DNA of 64,000 nucleotides from Cytidiella melzeri (taxonomy: Eukaryota > Basidiomycota > Agaricomycetes > Polyporales > Irpicaceae). Under the pieces are notes generated by a model that worked only from the letters and a program-made list of their open reading frames with translations, did no database searches and had not been told where the DNA came from. Both the position numbers and the translations under genes were made by a program. How positions within the stretch are numbered: position 1 is the stretch's first letter; every line of letters starts with the position of its first letter. The DNA lies in NCBI GenBank assembly GCA_022592445.1, contig JABYQR010000263.1:1-64000 (forward strand), given 5' to 3'. Shown here piece after piece: positions 46,026 through 56,757 of the stretch.

Positions 46026-47413
46026 ATGGGGCTATTCAGCGGCTGGTTCTCCAAGGTTTGTGCTCCGGCCTCGCTGTGCACCATTTACTGACTGAACATA
46101 CATTGCGTTTGCGCCGTGGTGCGTTTCACAGAACGAAACAGAAGACTACGAACAAGTACTTGCTAAACTCTCTATTGACATCCAGAAACGTCAGACACAC
46201 CTCTCCGAAATCCGTCTGCGAGAACGTCGTTCCACACTCCTATTCTCCATATACGCATTAGCCCTATGGATCGCCTACGTTAGCGTGTGGTATACAGGAC
46301 TCCTGCCCACTATGAGTGGTCATCCGAGGGGCTCAGGAATGGAAACTTTGGTAGAGGGACTGCCTGTTTTCGTGGGACCTATCGTGTAAGTGTAAATGTC
46401 CTGCCGTCTGCGTCTAGAACCGTGTGTCGCTATGCTCGTGAGCTGACAACTGGCCATAGGATTCTCTTCATACGAAGGATTGTGCAGATCTGGTATACAC
46501 GCATAGGAAACACAGAAGGTGCGTGGATCTGAGTTACTCTTTCTTAACGCGCCAAGGTCCTCAGCCCCTGAGTAGAAAAACATCTGGTCATCTTGCGCAA
46601 GCAGCAACGCGAGAAGATTGAAGAAATCAAGAAGAAGACGAATTATTATTCCACCCGTACGCTCATAGAGCGTTACGATGATGGCACTCCGGGAAGCGTG
46701 ACTGGCACTCCCGCACGCAAATCTGTGCCGACAAATACCAACGGGATTCAGACGCCACAAAAGCTTCAACAAAGGCAACCGCCAACTCCGCAACCTGCGC
46801 AGCTGGTAGTGCCACAAACTCCGGTCAACAGCAAGGGCCAGATACCGCTCAGTCTGCAACAGCAGCTGTCACGTAAGTCCGTACAGACCGCTTGATGAAT
46901 TTACGTCGCTCAGCTACGATATGCTTCAGCATCACCACAGCGCCCCCTACCGCCACTGCGCAAGCAATGGTACGACAGACTTGCGGACGCCATCCTCGGA
47001 GACGAAGACAGTACATCGGGCTCTGTCGCCTCTCGCTACGCGCTCATCTGCCAGAAATGTTTTACGCATAACGGTCTGGTGAAAGAGAGCACTTGGGATA
47101 AAACACGTGTGTTACGTCCTTACTCCTCTTCGTGCACATTTTCACTCATCGCGTTGCAGAGTATATGTGCAGGAACTGCGGACATTTCAACCCAAGTCCC
47201 AAAGCTGCACGTCAAACGCCTAACTCCGTTTCTCCGCAACACACCACGGGTGCGCTCGCTCCTCCCCTCGAGCTGCCTGCCGGGACAGAAAGTGGACCCA
47301 ACGCGACCCCTTCAACCAATGGCGTTAGGCAGCGGAAGACTAGGAAATCGAGTTCAAATCAAGCTAGCGAGGGCCGCCCGACAGTGGCAATGGACGTGGA
47401 CAGTGACGCGTGA
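46026..47413 (+). CDS. LNP1: Lunapark homologue (ER three-way junction protein)
   Basis: Predicted 356 residues. Six exons keep frame: 46026-46055, 46132-46385, 46460-46518, 46576-46872, 46930-47106 and 47160-47413. The first exon is ten codons (MGLFSGWFSK). Lunapark proteins sit in the ER membrane and stabilise three-way junctions of the tubular network. Visible are the N-terminal region with two hydrophobic stretches (LLFSIYALALWIAYVSVWY and the segment ending PVFVGPIVILFIRR), a basic coiled-coil (KQQREKIEEIKKKTNYYST), a Pro/Gln-rich linker, and the C4 zinc finger: ALICQKCFTHNG and then YMCRNCGHFNP, split by an intron. The start is the usual short exon and the tail is Ser-rich. Confidence 0.92.
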
Positions 47414-47717
47414 ATTATTTAATGTTGTATTAGGGTTTTTTGTGCCATACGTAGGGTCGACACTATCCATTACCTCAAGAGAGGTATAAATCCTCCGAGG
47501 CATGAGTTCGAGTTTGATGATGCGGGTGCAAATACTTATTTTGAGGCAAAGTGCCTCGATCGCGGTCATCCCTTCTATTTAGCCCCACCTTGAAGACTAG
47601 TACTTCATGTTTTCCTGTACTTGGCGTCGCTCAGTAAAAGCGAATGTAGGATTTGTCAAACATTTTGACGGCATGGCGATGTCTTCGTGGAAAAAAACTG
47701 GCTTGAAAAAATGATAT
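47414..47717. other. Intergenic region between Lunapark and tRNA-Gly
   Basis: Lunapark 3' region. It contains CCTCAAGAGAGG and TTGAGGCAAAGTGCCTCG, a hairpin-like inverted repeat near 47540-47560. No gene is seen. Confidence 0.4.
47706..47711 (-). terminator. RNA polymerase III terminator of tRNA-Gly
   Basis: Run of six T residues on the transcribed-sense minus strand, a few bases after the 3' end of the tRNA. Confidence 0.8.
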
Positions 47718-47789
47718 TACACTGAACGGGAATCGAACCCGTGCCGCTTGCTTGGAAGGCAAGCATGATAACCACTTCACCATCAGTGT
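47718..47789 (-). tRNA. tRNA-Gly (anticodon UCC)
   Basis: The minus strand folds as a complete 72-nt tRNA with no intron. Acceptor strands ACACTGA and TCAGTGT pair perfectly. The D arm includes AGTGGTTA. The anticodon stem CTTGC/GCAAG encloses the loop CTTCCAA with anticodon TCC, reading GGA. The T arm is ACGGG-TTCGATT-CCCGT, and the discriminator base is A. The A and B boxes are internal. On the minus strand a run of T follows within 10 bases (AAAAAA at 47706-47711 on the plus strand), the polymerase III terminator. Confidence 0.96.
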
Positions 47790-48222
47790 CTTGTTATGAA
47801 TTCAGCTACGTGCAATATATATACACTGTGCTAGTGTAAAACCCCTAACAATCACATTGGTAAACTCACAAGAGCCTGACTGTTCCGTGACGTTCGCCGG
47901 ATAGAGACACCTACGATACCAGGCAACTGGTCGCAGAATAGTGCGATCTAGACTTGCTGTGCAAGAACACTGGCATTGACAAGTTCAATTGAGGGGAATG
48001 AGGAGGTTATTGAGGGTAACTCTGCTAATCCCGTAAAAGATGATTGGAGCGTTGAGAATGCTCCGGGCATTTCAAAGACAACACCTCCAGATGTACAGCA
48101 ATTAGCCCGCGCGTGATGTAGATTACTACCATCGTTTTTACCACCTCTACCTCTATACCCTCGAACAAATTCGGGACGAATGCCCCAATTGTACTGCCGG
48201 ACAACGACGCCTCAGCATCTCG
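47790..48222. other. Intergenic region
   Basis: Between the tRNA start and the 3' end of the DUF6533 gene. No ORF or repeat supports a feature. Confidence 0.4.
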
Positions 48223-49896
48223 TCACAATATAGAGAACACACAATCCGAGTCCTGCCTCGGAGACCTAAACACCACCGTCCCCCTTCCCCCTAACGGTAT
48301 CGTCCGGCGAGCGTTCATTGCGTAACTGTCGTCGTCGTCGTCGCTGTTGTTACCGCCGTTGGATCCGGAGTACCGCCTTCTCAAGGTAATGATGAACCGA
48401 GAGATGAGAATCGAGGCTGTACTATTAGAGGATCCAGTGTAAGTGGGGAAGTGTGAGGGGAAGAAATGGGTTGCGATTACCTGTCTGCGTGCAATGGGAT
48501 GTTCGCTCCGAGCTAAGCCACAACCACAACACGTATATCAGGTTAATGCGTTTTGACCGATTGTATGTGATGTGGGAAGTGCTTACTACAGGGATCCTCC
48601 CGAGATATATAGCGGCAATGTTTGGAGCCGCGATCGCTCTGTACACATGCGAGCCATTAAGCGTTCCTCCCAAGCGATGGCACACCATTGGACAGAGAGA
48701 AATACTTACACAAAGTGGAGGCCGCCTAGACAAGCCGACGGGACATTAGAGCGGTACGTTTCACACCAGCACTATAGATGACACGAACCTTGCCTGAACA
48801 GCATTTTCGATATACTGGACCCTCCAATGAGCCTCAATGTCTGCATGGTCCTCCACACAATCAACGCAAAGACGAGGCAGTTCGCTGCCAAGTTGCAAGC
48901 TCGAGCAGTTATGAGCCCTAGAAAGATGATCCCGATCGTGTAAGACCCAGACCTAGGGAAATCAGAGCGCGTTGCTGGAGGAAGACTTACAACTGCAATG
49001 AACATTTATCCATTGACATGTCAACAAACGTCGCAACAGAATGTAGAGACCAAGGTTACTCACTCGTCGTACACTCCAGTCTCGAGCGCAGTAAGCGCAC
49101 TACACCGCTCGCCTAGCAAATTTGTGCTGAGGTTGATCGTGGCGGCTTTTGCCCAGACAGCCTATATAGCGTCAGGAAACCCGAGACTCTCGTAACCTCG
49201 AGTGACGGGAAGCTCACCACGCTTATGACGGGCGTCGCCAAGCCGAGGGCGCTGACAAGGAAGAGGAGTACGGTTGGACGATCGAAGAGTGCGTACGTTT
49301 GCGCGGCGTAGAAACCTGGTTGGACGGCGAGTCAATTGTGTGGCCCTGGAAATAGATAAAAATATGAATCTCACAGCCGGCGCAGATGCTGAGTAGTGCA
49401 TCGGCCACGATTTGAACGAGAACTAGGTTTATGCACCTAAAGTGAAAGTTGGTCTATAAGGCATAACATATAGAGGTAGCCTAGCGTACTCCTAAAGCCA
49501 CACGGTAAGGGTTCATTCGTCGACAAAAGTCGCATGGATGGAGTACTCACTTGGCTATTGGGAGCTACTACCGGAATGTCCTTGATGAACATCACAAAGG
49601 ACGTCGCAAGCGTCACATATCTGTTGACGACAAACAAGACAGATATCCACGAAAGCTTGCGCTTCCAGATTTGCCGTCGCTCTTGCTCCAACGTTATCAA
49701 GTAGTCGTAGATGCCCAACGCTATTCACTTCAACGGTAAGCGTGAGGGAAAGTTGAACCGAAATTGGCTACGTACTGGCCAGGGCAAACTCGCAATTTCG
49801 TGGTAGGCTGATATCAACGAAGAAGCGGTTAGCTCGCCCGATCAGCAAAGCGAGAAGAGAAGGCTTGACCCACTCGATGACAAGGGCAGAGAGCAT
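48223..49896 (-). CDS. DUF6533-type multi-pass membrane protein (some splices unresolved)
   Basis: Exon 1 (49776-49896) starts at ATG 49894-49896 and joins cleanly over a 55-bp intron to exon 2 (49551-49720). Together they hold the DUF6533 block: LGIYDYLITLEQERRQIW and VLFVVNRYVTLATSFVMF. Later minus-strand segments in order are CINLVLVQIVADALLSICAG (about 49375-49435), QTYALFDRPTVLLFLVSALG (about 49210-49310), ANCLVFALIVWRTMQTLRLI (about 48820-48900), and a last exon from about 48416 (SILISRFIITLRRR, then an Asp-rich run) to TGA 48223-48225. These match the usual order of this large basidiomycete family of about seven-helix proteins of unknown function. I could not find an acceptor in the right phase between exon 2 and the CINLVL segment, so a frameshift is possible. 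Confidence 0.62.
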
Positions 49897-50815
49897 GATG
49901 AGAGGGGCCAAAAAAAATGCTGAGCAAGAGCGTCGTTATTGTGCAAGATAAATTACGGGCAGTGAGGCGTAAGTCGTTGAGTCAGAGCTGAAGGTGCATG
50001 AGCAGCGGGAAGCGGGGATTGAGACTATGCAGTTGTACCTCATGTACGGGTACTGATATATACTTCAGAAGTACTCACGTTCTGACACCCCAATCACATA
50101 ACTGATCAATGTCATATGCAATATGATATTCTTAACAGCCAATGAACGTTGTCATTCCTCCCCCACGCAGAGAGCATAGCTCGTCGAGATCTTCAGTCGC
50201 CAATGTTTGTGGCTACCATTACCCAAGGTTGATACGTCCGACAAGTCCAATCTTTCCTTGGTTCGCTTCCGAAGACGCTGGGATGTCGGGCTGGTATGTC
50301 AGCCCATCTTCTCGAGATGATGGTCGCGCTTCGGAACGTCGAAGCATGAGCTACACAATCAAACTTGCAAAGTCACAGTGCTAGCGAAATAGGCGTGGCG
50401 TATGGTCCCTGGATGCCACAGAATGTGTGGCAAGGTTATCTTCAGCTGTAAATGCGGGGACGTCACACTTCCACTCACCTCTCAATTGCTTGACAGCATC
50501 TGGAGTGCGTATAGCTGAGAAACTCTACAAGGCAACGATTGTCCGGCTAAACAGCAGTGACCATCTCGCAGTTATTCCCTCGCAGAAGTCCTTGAAATGC
50601 GGGTTGCACGGACATCGTCGAGGAAGAGCGATGAGGCCTGGGTCAATCACTCATTCCTCCTACCAGCAAAACATAAGTTTGAGTGCGCCGGTGCGAGATA
50701 GCAACAGTGAAACACAGTTCGTCGGTAGGTTTCAATGAGACTGATAAGACCAGTCCTTTGAGACTTCGATATTCCTCAGCGACGCGGTAGAAAAAAGAAG
50801 TGATCGACTTACCAG

Positions 50816-51157
50816 ATGGCACTGAATGATTGGTGCAGAGCTCAGAGCCGCACAGCAATGTCGCTCGGAAATTTCCTGTCAACATTCGAGACGGCGGAAC
50901 GCGAGTGGAAGCTGTTCGGTCCGCAGCTAACCCTATGCCTAAGATCGCGAGAGAGAACTTCGAGGGTTGAAATTTGGGTGGATGATTTTTGGAGTATCAT
51001 ACAGGACCTGATACGCAGCAAGAGGCAAAAGTTGAGATACGGTCGCGAAAGTATGGTAGGACGCTTACTCGAGCTTCATAAATCGACATGCATGCGCATA
51101 CAGGCTTGCCATGTCCAGCCTGAAGAGATCATCGATTCGCGGCATTGGATGATATGA
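50816..51157 (+). CDS. Possible 113-residue hypothetical protein
   Basis: Single open frame from ATG to TGA with mixed hydrophobic and charged residues (for example VEIWVDDFWSIIQDLIRSK). No intron, no known family and no promoter element stand out. I list it only because the composition is more protein-like than its neighbours. It may be chance. Confidence 0.2.
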   Translation: MALNDWCRAQSRTAMSLGNFLSTFETAEREWKLFGPQLTLCLRSRERTSRVEIWVDDFWSIIQDLIRSKRQKLRYGRESMVGRLLELHKSTCMRIQACHVQPEEIIDSRHWMI

Positions 51158-52020
51158 GAGCTAGACGGATTTCGTGGGAGGTTTGCTCACCAAAGTGGGA
51201 GAGTGATGACTAGAGCATCCGAGGACGATGATTTGGGTAGGGTCATGGGATGGACTTTGCGAGTATATGAAGCCTTCGATTCGAGTGTTGTGGGTCATCA
51301 CCCGTGTCGCAGCCATCGCGCAGACAAGATGGACTGTGCGTGTTCTACATTTCCGAGTGCCCATGACAGCATCCAAGGCGACAGTGAGCTTGTCCATGTC
51401 TGAGGTAGTAATCCTCGGCCTCAAGGAGAAGATAGCTGGCGATGTCGCTGTGGTGTCGACGCTAGCATCTGGATGAAGGATACTGTACCATTCACAAGAT
51501 GTAGTTTCGTCTTTGCTAAGTAGATGAGGTACAATGCCAACAAGTCACTGGAGGTGGACGTAGTTCGCAATCAAGGGCCTTGGTTCGATAGCGCGGCAGA
51601 AGCCGATGAAATGAACCCGCCGCTAGCACTTGTACTTGGTCCCCGCCAATTGCATTGAACATGAGAGTTCAAACTTACCAATGTCCAGCAGGCTTTCGAC
51701 AGCGCGCTCGGCATATCTAGCTGGCCACGAACGGAGCGCACTGGACTCGCAATGAACAGTGGGAAGCCGGCAGGTATCTGGATCACGTCTTAACATAGGT
51801 CCCTTGCGGTCCCTGCCTCACCTCCAACACGTTGCAGCAGAGAATCCAATAATCTCTGGCTGGAATACGGAGAGTGGTCCGCGATGGACCTAGGTCAGAA
51901 TTATCGCCTGTGATGTATTTTTTTTTTCGTCGTCTGTGTTTCCAGGATGGTGATGACCTCAGCACAGGGATTCAACCTTTCCCCGCTGTCTCCGTCCTAT
52001 TCGAGCTCCCGCGGAGACAC

Positions 52021-52026
52021 TATAAA
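52021..52026 (+). promoter_or_regulatory. TATA box of the 52130 gene
   Basis: ACACTATAAAGATAAACC lies about 105 bases before the ATG, a reasonable distance for a fungal gene with a short leader. Confidence 0.5.
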
Positions 52027-52129
52027 GATAAACCCTCCATCTTGTCTTGTTGCTCTTCCGCTCGAACTTCTATCCAGCCGCCTTACGGTCCCTTGCTCTC
52101 GTCCTCCATCCTTCTAGCCGACATACACC

Positions 52130-53689
52130 ATGACAGAGTACACCACATCGTCGGACGCCATTCGAGAGTATCTCTCTGCCCGCGAGAGAACTGCTATGTG
52201 GGTAAACAGACACACGGGCCATGTAGCGAACGAAACCGTACTGTCACCCTCTGTGCCTCCTTCCATCATCAGCGATTCTGACGCGCCGAGTTATGGTCCA
52301 ACTGACTCGGACGATGAGAGCGAACGCTCAATACCCCCACGCATGGTACTCAGATGGGCTGACGGTAGACCGGATGTCACTATCTCTACGGAGCAACAGC
52401 AGCAACAGCAGCATGCTCGCGCACGAGCGCACTCCAATCCAGTCCGACAGACCTCCTTGAACTACAGTTCACGGGCTCCCTCGACTGCACGTCTCCATCA
52501 CGGCCCAGGGCGAGACGGCTTAGTCGGGCACCCATTCGCTCAGAACCCACCGCAGCACTCTCGATATGCGCAAACCCTTTCATACGCATCGGTGCCTGTG
52601 TCAGAGTCTGACAATCAACCAGGGCCTCCTTCGCCAGAGCACATCCTTATCCTCCCCTCTCCCCAGGGTGAAGAACCACCTTCGATTCCCTCGGCGCACC
52701 CGATTACACGCGCGGCTACGGTTCACTCTGCACATCCTGAGCGGATCGTCCCAACAGGTGTTGCACCCTCACACAGACCCTCACAGCAAAACATCCACGC
52801 TCCCAGCCCACGACACGCTTTCAATCCCTCACATGCGTCGAGAAACAATACCCACTCCCCAGCGTTAACCTACTCACACTCCCACCCTCCACCTTCTGGT
52901 CACGCAAATTCCCGCCCCATACAAAACGCCTCTCGCCCGGGTACCGCCCTCCCGTACGCTTATTCACCTCCTCAAATCATCTACGCACCATCCTCTCGCA
53001 ATCCCAGTACTCACTATGCCCCTCCTCAAATCGTCTACTCACCGCCCTCTCGCGCACAACAATCACGGAGTCGCGAGCCCGCACCTTCTATCACGTACAG
53101 CCATTCTGATCCCTTGCCAGACCACCACAACAATCCCTACTACCACACCGTTCCACGTGCCTCTGCACGCGGCGTGCTCGTCGAGGAGGACTCCAGTGGT
53201 TCGGAGAACGCCAGGGGTCACAGGCGCGAACAAAGTCACGGGCATAGCAGGTCCACGAGCACCCGAGGCAGGCCTAGAGGCCGCGTAGCCGTCGACCACT
53301 CTCCCTCCCGTTCTCGCTCCGAGACCCCTCCTCTGAGTGACACCGGCAGTCGCACTTCTGGCAGTACATACTACATCCTACCCACCCCGGGTCAAAAGGT
53401 CCAGATAATCGTAAGTGGTCCAACTGAGTGTGTTCACGCCAACGACTTGAACTTTTATTTTCCGGACTAGCAGCCTGGCGCTCCGTCCCTTCACACGGCG
53501 ACGACGTCGACGACGAAAACCTCCCAGCATTCGCCGAACTCGGTCCACCACAAGAGCTTTTTCCAAAAAATGTTCAGCATCCCAAGGTTCGCTGGGTCGG
53601 TGGACTCGCGGGGGTCGTCCAGGTCGAGATCGTCGACGAGGAAGCTCCACCGACGACACACGTTGGGAGGAGCTCATCTGCAGCAATGA
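52130..53689 (+). CDS. Long disordered basidiomycete protein, unknown function
   Basis: Predicted 499 residues from exons 52130-53410 and 53471-53689, with a 60-bp intron of GTAAGT..GGACTAG. The N-terminus MTEYTTSSDAIREYLSARER has a helix-like segment, followed by a long disordered region: Ser/Pro/His-rich, a Gln run at about 52396-52412, and a duplicated module (SPPQIIYAPSSR / APPQIVYSPPSR). Then comes an Arg/Ser-rich part (RGRPRGRVAVDHSPSRSRS). The block STYYILPTPGQKVQII, cut by the intron, looks like the conserved core. The C-terminus is basic and Ser-rich (SSRSRSSTRKLHRRH). I recognise no catalytic domain. Confidence 0.7.
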
Positions 53690-54861
53690 GACTTGAATCA
53701 ACACGTAAACCTGACGTTGGATCCGTCGCGGCGAAACTATCCCTTAGGATGTCAGTCGTGAGAGCTCAGATCTCAGAGCCGGTCCTTGTGTTTCGTCGGT
53801 ACTGTGGAGACCCGAGCGTGAGGGTTTCGTTCTGGTCTCATCTCATTTCATCTGTTCTGTATCTTGGGCAGCGGGCAAGTAGGACGCTGACGGTGCCCAT
53901 CTTTCTTCGGTGTCCCCCATCTCCACGATCTCGTCTTGGTCGGTTTTTTTTCCTTGCAGGGAGTAGTTTTGAAGCATCAAAGTCTTGTGATCAAATAATA
54001 CGTGCATGTCAGTACCGATCTTTCTGCTAGAATATACAAGTCTCGTCTCTAGTAGTGTACGCCTTGTAGTCAAACCTTCGTGGGCTAGCATGCCACGAAG
54101 CCAAATGTAATTCTTTCGCTTTAGTCAACTTGTCGTCACTCGCACAAATCGCATATGAACCGACACCGCCACCAGAATCCGTGCGTACGCGTATTCCATT
54201 GGAAATCAAGTCATACGATAATCTGTGTCAATGACATAAAAAACAACCAACATGCGGTTTTCATTTAATGTACAAAACTTTGATTGGAAAGCCCTCAACC
54301 CCCCTCGCGGCCTGATCAAATGACAATCAAAGTAGTCCAGTGCAGACAGGTCGCTGATATATCTGACCGGTGTTACACGTCCAGACCCAAGGCTGGAGTT
54401 CATTTTCCTACAGGGGCTACTGATCTGCACTGCAGTTGCGATATCAGGCGGCATGTGGACTCCACGAGACCTGTAGGTCTCCCGTAGTGGTACCGGTGAG
54501 AGACCAAGGTAGCTAGTCCGTGGGAGGTTGCGGGGTTGGAGCCGTGTGTTACGAGAGGGGAGAGAGCTTATCGAGGTCAGAGACACGAGACATCGCAGGT
54601 ATGTTAACTCTCTCGTCCCAGTTCACCGATGGTGTCAGTCGCGTCTGAGGACTCCATTCGTCTGGAAGTTTGTGAGCGATTCGCTGAGAAGGAGCGTTGG
54701 AGGATGACGACAGTATGCAGCGGTTTGAGGATCGCCAGGAAGTCACCAGGGTTATGGGGCTGAATTCGAGAAATGCTAGAGTCGAAGCAACACACGGTAG
54801 TAAGATCATAAGCATATACCATTGACCCTGTATATAAGGCACGTACCAGCATAGCATGATA
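53690..54861. other. Intergenic region, convergent 3' ends
   Basis: About 1.2 kb between the end of the 52130 gene and the stop of SNF8. Minus-strand frames at 54206-54586 and 54549-54926 start at non-ATG or poor sites and resemble no family. A word near 54617 (CTCGTCCCAGTTCACCGATGG) resembles the SNF8 3' end (CTCGTCCCAGTGCATTGCCGATGG), possibly a small local duplication. Confidence 0.4.
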
Positions 54862-55617
54862 TCACTCGTCCCAGTGCATTGCCGATGGAACCCAGTAGGC
54901 AACCCCATTACTTTCGTCTTGAGCATCTAGCCATGCGAGGCCGTCACGCAGCACCATGTTCTCCAATGCAGCCTTCGCTCTCTCAGGTGCCCAACCTTTC
55001 CTCGCCATGAGCATCTCCTCTGACACCCGTCCACCTTCCTCCTGAGCAATCGCCAAAACTACCGCTTGGTCCGCGTCCAATTCCTTCACAACACTTCTCA
55101 CCATCTTCCTCCCTCCACCGACATCTATCACCTCATACCCTGCTCCAAGCGGTTTGAGAGTCTTGATGCTCCTCACCACGTCTTCTTCCGTAATCGTCCC
55201 CTCTTCCACCGCCCGCAGCTTACTCACCATCCGCACCAGTTCTCCCATATCAATTAGCCCGCCATTTCTCTCTCGCGTACTGACGCACACGTCCACGATT
55301 TGCACGCCCAGCTCGTACTGCCAGTCTCCGAGGTTGAGCATCTCCGCCCACCACCCACCTTTGCGTGGACCTGCGAGTGGATCGACGCCGATGGTACTGC
55401 ACATCCGTTGAAAAGCGAGACGGAAAGCAGGATCCTTACGTATTGATTCGCGATGGTTTGAGGCGAAACCGAGCAGGGCGGTGCGGAATTGGGCGAGCTG
55501 GGCATGGAGATGTTGGACTTGGCCTTGTGACAGCTCGTTGGATAGTTCGGCGAAGGAGCGTTGAGATTGTTGTTGCCTCTCAAAGGCAGCAAGACCGACG
55601 CCGCCTAGACGATGCAT
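54862..55617 (-). CDS. SNF8: ESCRT-II subunit Vps22/Snf8
   Basis: Intronless, predicted 251 residues, the usual Vps22 length. Vps22 forms ESCRT-II with Vps36 and two Vps25 copies and sorts ubiquitinated membrane proteins at multivesicular endosomes. Matches to the family are GVGLAAFERQ near the start, a coiled-coil (QVQHLHAQLAQFRTAL), RKDPAFRLAFQRMCSTIGVDPLA, WWAEMLNLGDWQYELGVQI and the two winged-helix domains, the last ending in a WLDAQDE/YWVPS block. I start at ATG 55615-55617. An in-frame TTG upstream is not a start. It is divergent from the CCDC137-like gene. Confidence 0.93.
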   Translation of the reverse strand: MHRLGGVGLAAFERQQQSQRSFAELSNELSQGQVQHLHAQLAQFRTALLGFASNHRESIRKDPAFRLAFQRMCSTIGVDPLAGPRKGGWWAEMLNLGDWQYELGVQIVDVCVSTRERNGGLIDMGELVRMVSKLRAVEEGTITEEDVVRSIKTLKPLGAGYEVIDVGGGRKMVRSVVKELDADQAVVLAIAQEEGGRVSEEMLMARKGWAPERAKAALENMVLRDGLAWLDAQDESNGVAYWVPSAMHWDE

Positions 55618-55808
55618 GAGAGTCAATGCAGAGAGTAGATACTGTAGTAGATCATGAGCAGCCTTTCGGCGCTAGCAGCGCTGAATAGAATATCAGGTCC
55701 CAAAAAGGAGAGAGCGGGCCGCACCAATTCTGCTATGATTGCCCGCCATCAAGCTAATATTTGTTTTCCTCCGCCATTTTCATCGTCACCTCCAATTTCT
55801 GAGTTGCC
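55618..55808. promoter_or_regulatory. Bidirectional promoter region SNF8 / CCDC137-like gene
   Basis: 191 bases between two divergent ATGs. An in-frame ATG at 55654 exists in a plus-strand open frame, but the MPHKRAKRS start at 55809 fits the protein family better, so the stretch is read as promoter and leader. Confidence 0.55.
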
Positions 55809-56757
55809 ATGCCTCACAAACGCGCCAAACGCTCCGCGAGAGACTCAAAACGTTCTCAAGAGTACGCATGCCAGGCATTGTATCGGGATGTATGTTCATC
55901 GTCTGTGTAGAGGCCATGATAACGCTCCAGCAAAATCCGCATTGACCCACGAAGCGATACCGAAAGGCGCCGCACGAATCCTGAATGCATGGAAAGTACA
56001 AGACGAGTACAATAAGAAGAGGAAGTTCGGTATGGATGAAGCTGAAGATGGTGCTTCGCAGAAGAAACGTCGGAAAGTTGTAGGGGAAGTGGGTGAGAGG
56101 AAGAGCGGCGGTGCGGGTGTGCGACAGAAGGGTGGAAAGGCAGATATTAGGATACAGCCTGGAGAGTCTCTTGCACACTTTAATAGGCAAGCTTCACAGT
56201 GGCTTTGCGATGAAGTCCGCTGACAGTGCTGTAGACGGGTTGAAGAATCATTACGACCTCTAGTTCGCGACGCGATGCAGACTTCTGCAGCAGTCGCGCG
56301 AAAAGTCAGGAAGGAAGAGGAGGAGGAGAAGGCCGCGAAGAAAGCTTCATCTTCTAACAAGAAACAAACAGATAAAGACAAGCCTGCACCAGACAAACAC
56401 ACCCAGCCGTCAACCTCCAAACCTCAACCCACCACATCCTCCAAACCTCAACCCGCCGCATTCAAGGTCCCTCCAGCACAAGCGTTCACCTCTAGGCCGG
56501 ATCGTCCGAAGGAATTTACCTCTCTCTCGTCCTCCGCCCCACGGCGACTGAACGACATCGTCCAAGCCCCTCCAGAGCTCAAGAAACTTCCGCGCGGGGC
56601 TAAAGCGCGACAGATAGCTGCGTCTGGCAAAACCGACGGGACGAAAAGCCTGAAAGACGGTGTGCTCTCCATGGCGCAAAAGGCAATGATGGAGGAAGAA
56701 CGGGATAGGGTTATCAAGGCCTACCGGGTGATGAAGAAGAGGAATGTGGAAGACTAG
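55809..56757 (+). CDS. CCDC137: CCDC137-like nucleolar protein
   Basis: Predicted 283 residues from exons 55809-55861, 55911-56186 and 56235-56757. The start MPHKRAKRSARDSKR is very basic, as in nucleolar proteins. Next come IPKGAARILNAWKV and IQPGESLAHFNRRVEESL, which straddles the second intron, then a highly charged coiled-coil (RKEEEEEKAAKKASSS). The end holds VQAPPELKKLPRG and MEEERDRVIKAYRVMKKR. These last three blocks correspond to human CCDC137 (KGES.., QPPELTxRPR, RIVEEERERAVQAYRALK). The second intron starts with GC (AATAG|GCAAGC), ending GTGCTGTAG, and frame is kept only by using it. The human protein is nucleolar and linked to ribosome biogenesis. That role here is inference. Confidence 0.75.

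Larger units (their letters stand above)
49897..52129. other. Intergenic region, one weak ORF
   Basis: About 2.2 kb without a recognisable gene. The plus-strand frame 50816-51157 (113 codons, ATG start, contains FETAEREWKLFGPQLTLCLR) is protein-like but unsupported by homology. Minus-strand frames at 51161-51424 and 51571-51786 likewise. At the right end TATAAA (52021-52026) lies about 110 bases before the next ATG. Confidence 0.4.

Noticed and set aside
46320..46859. Minus-strand frame of 179 codons
   Set aside because: It is antisense to Lunapark exons, whose spliced frame and zinc finger are clear.
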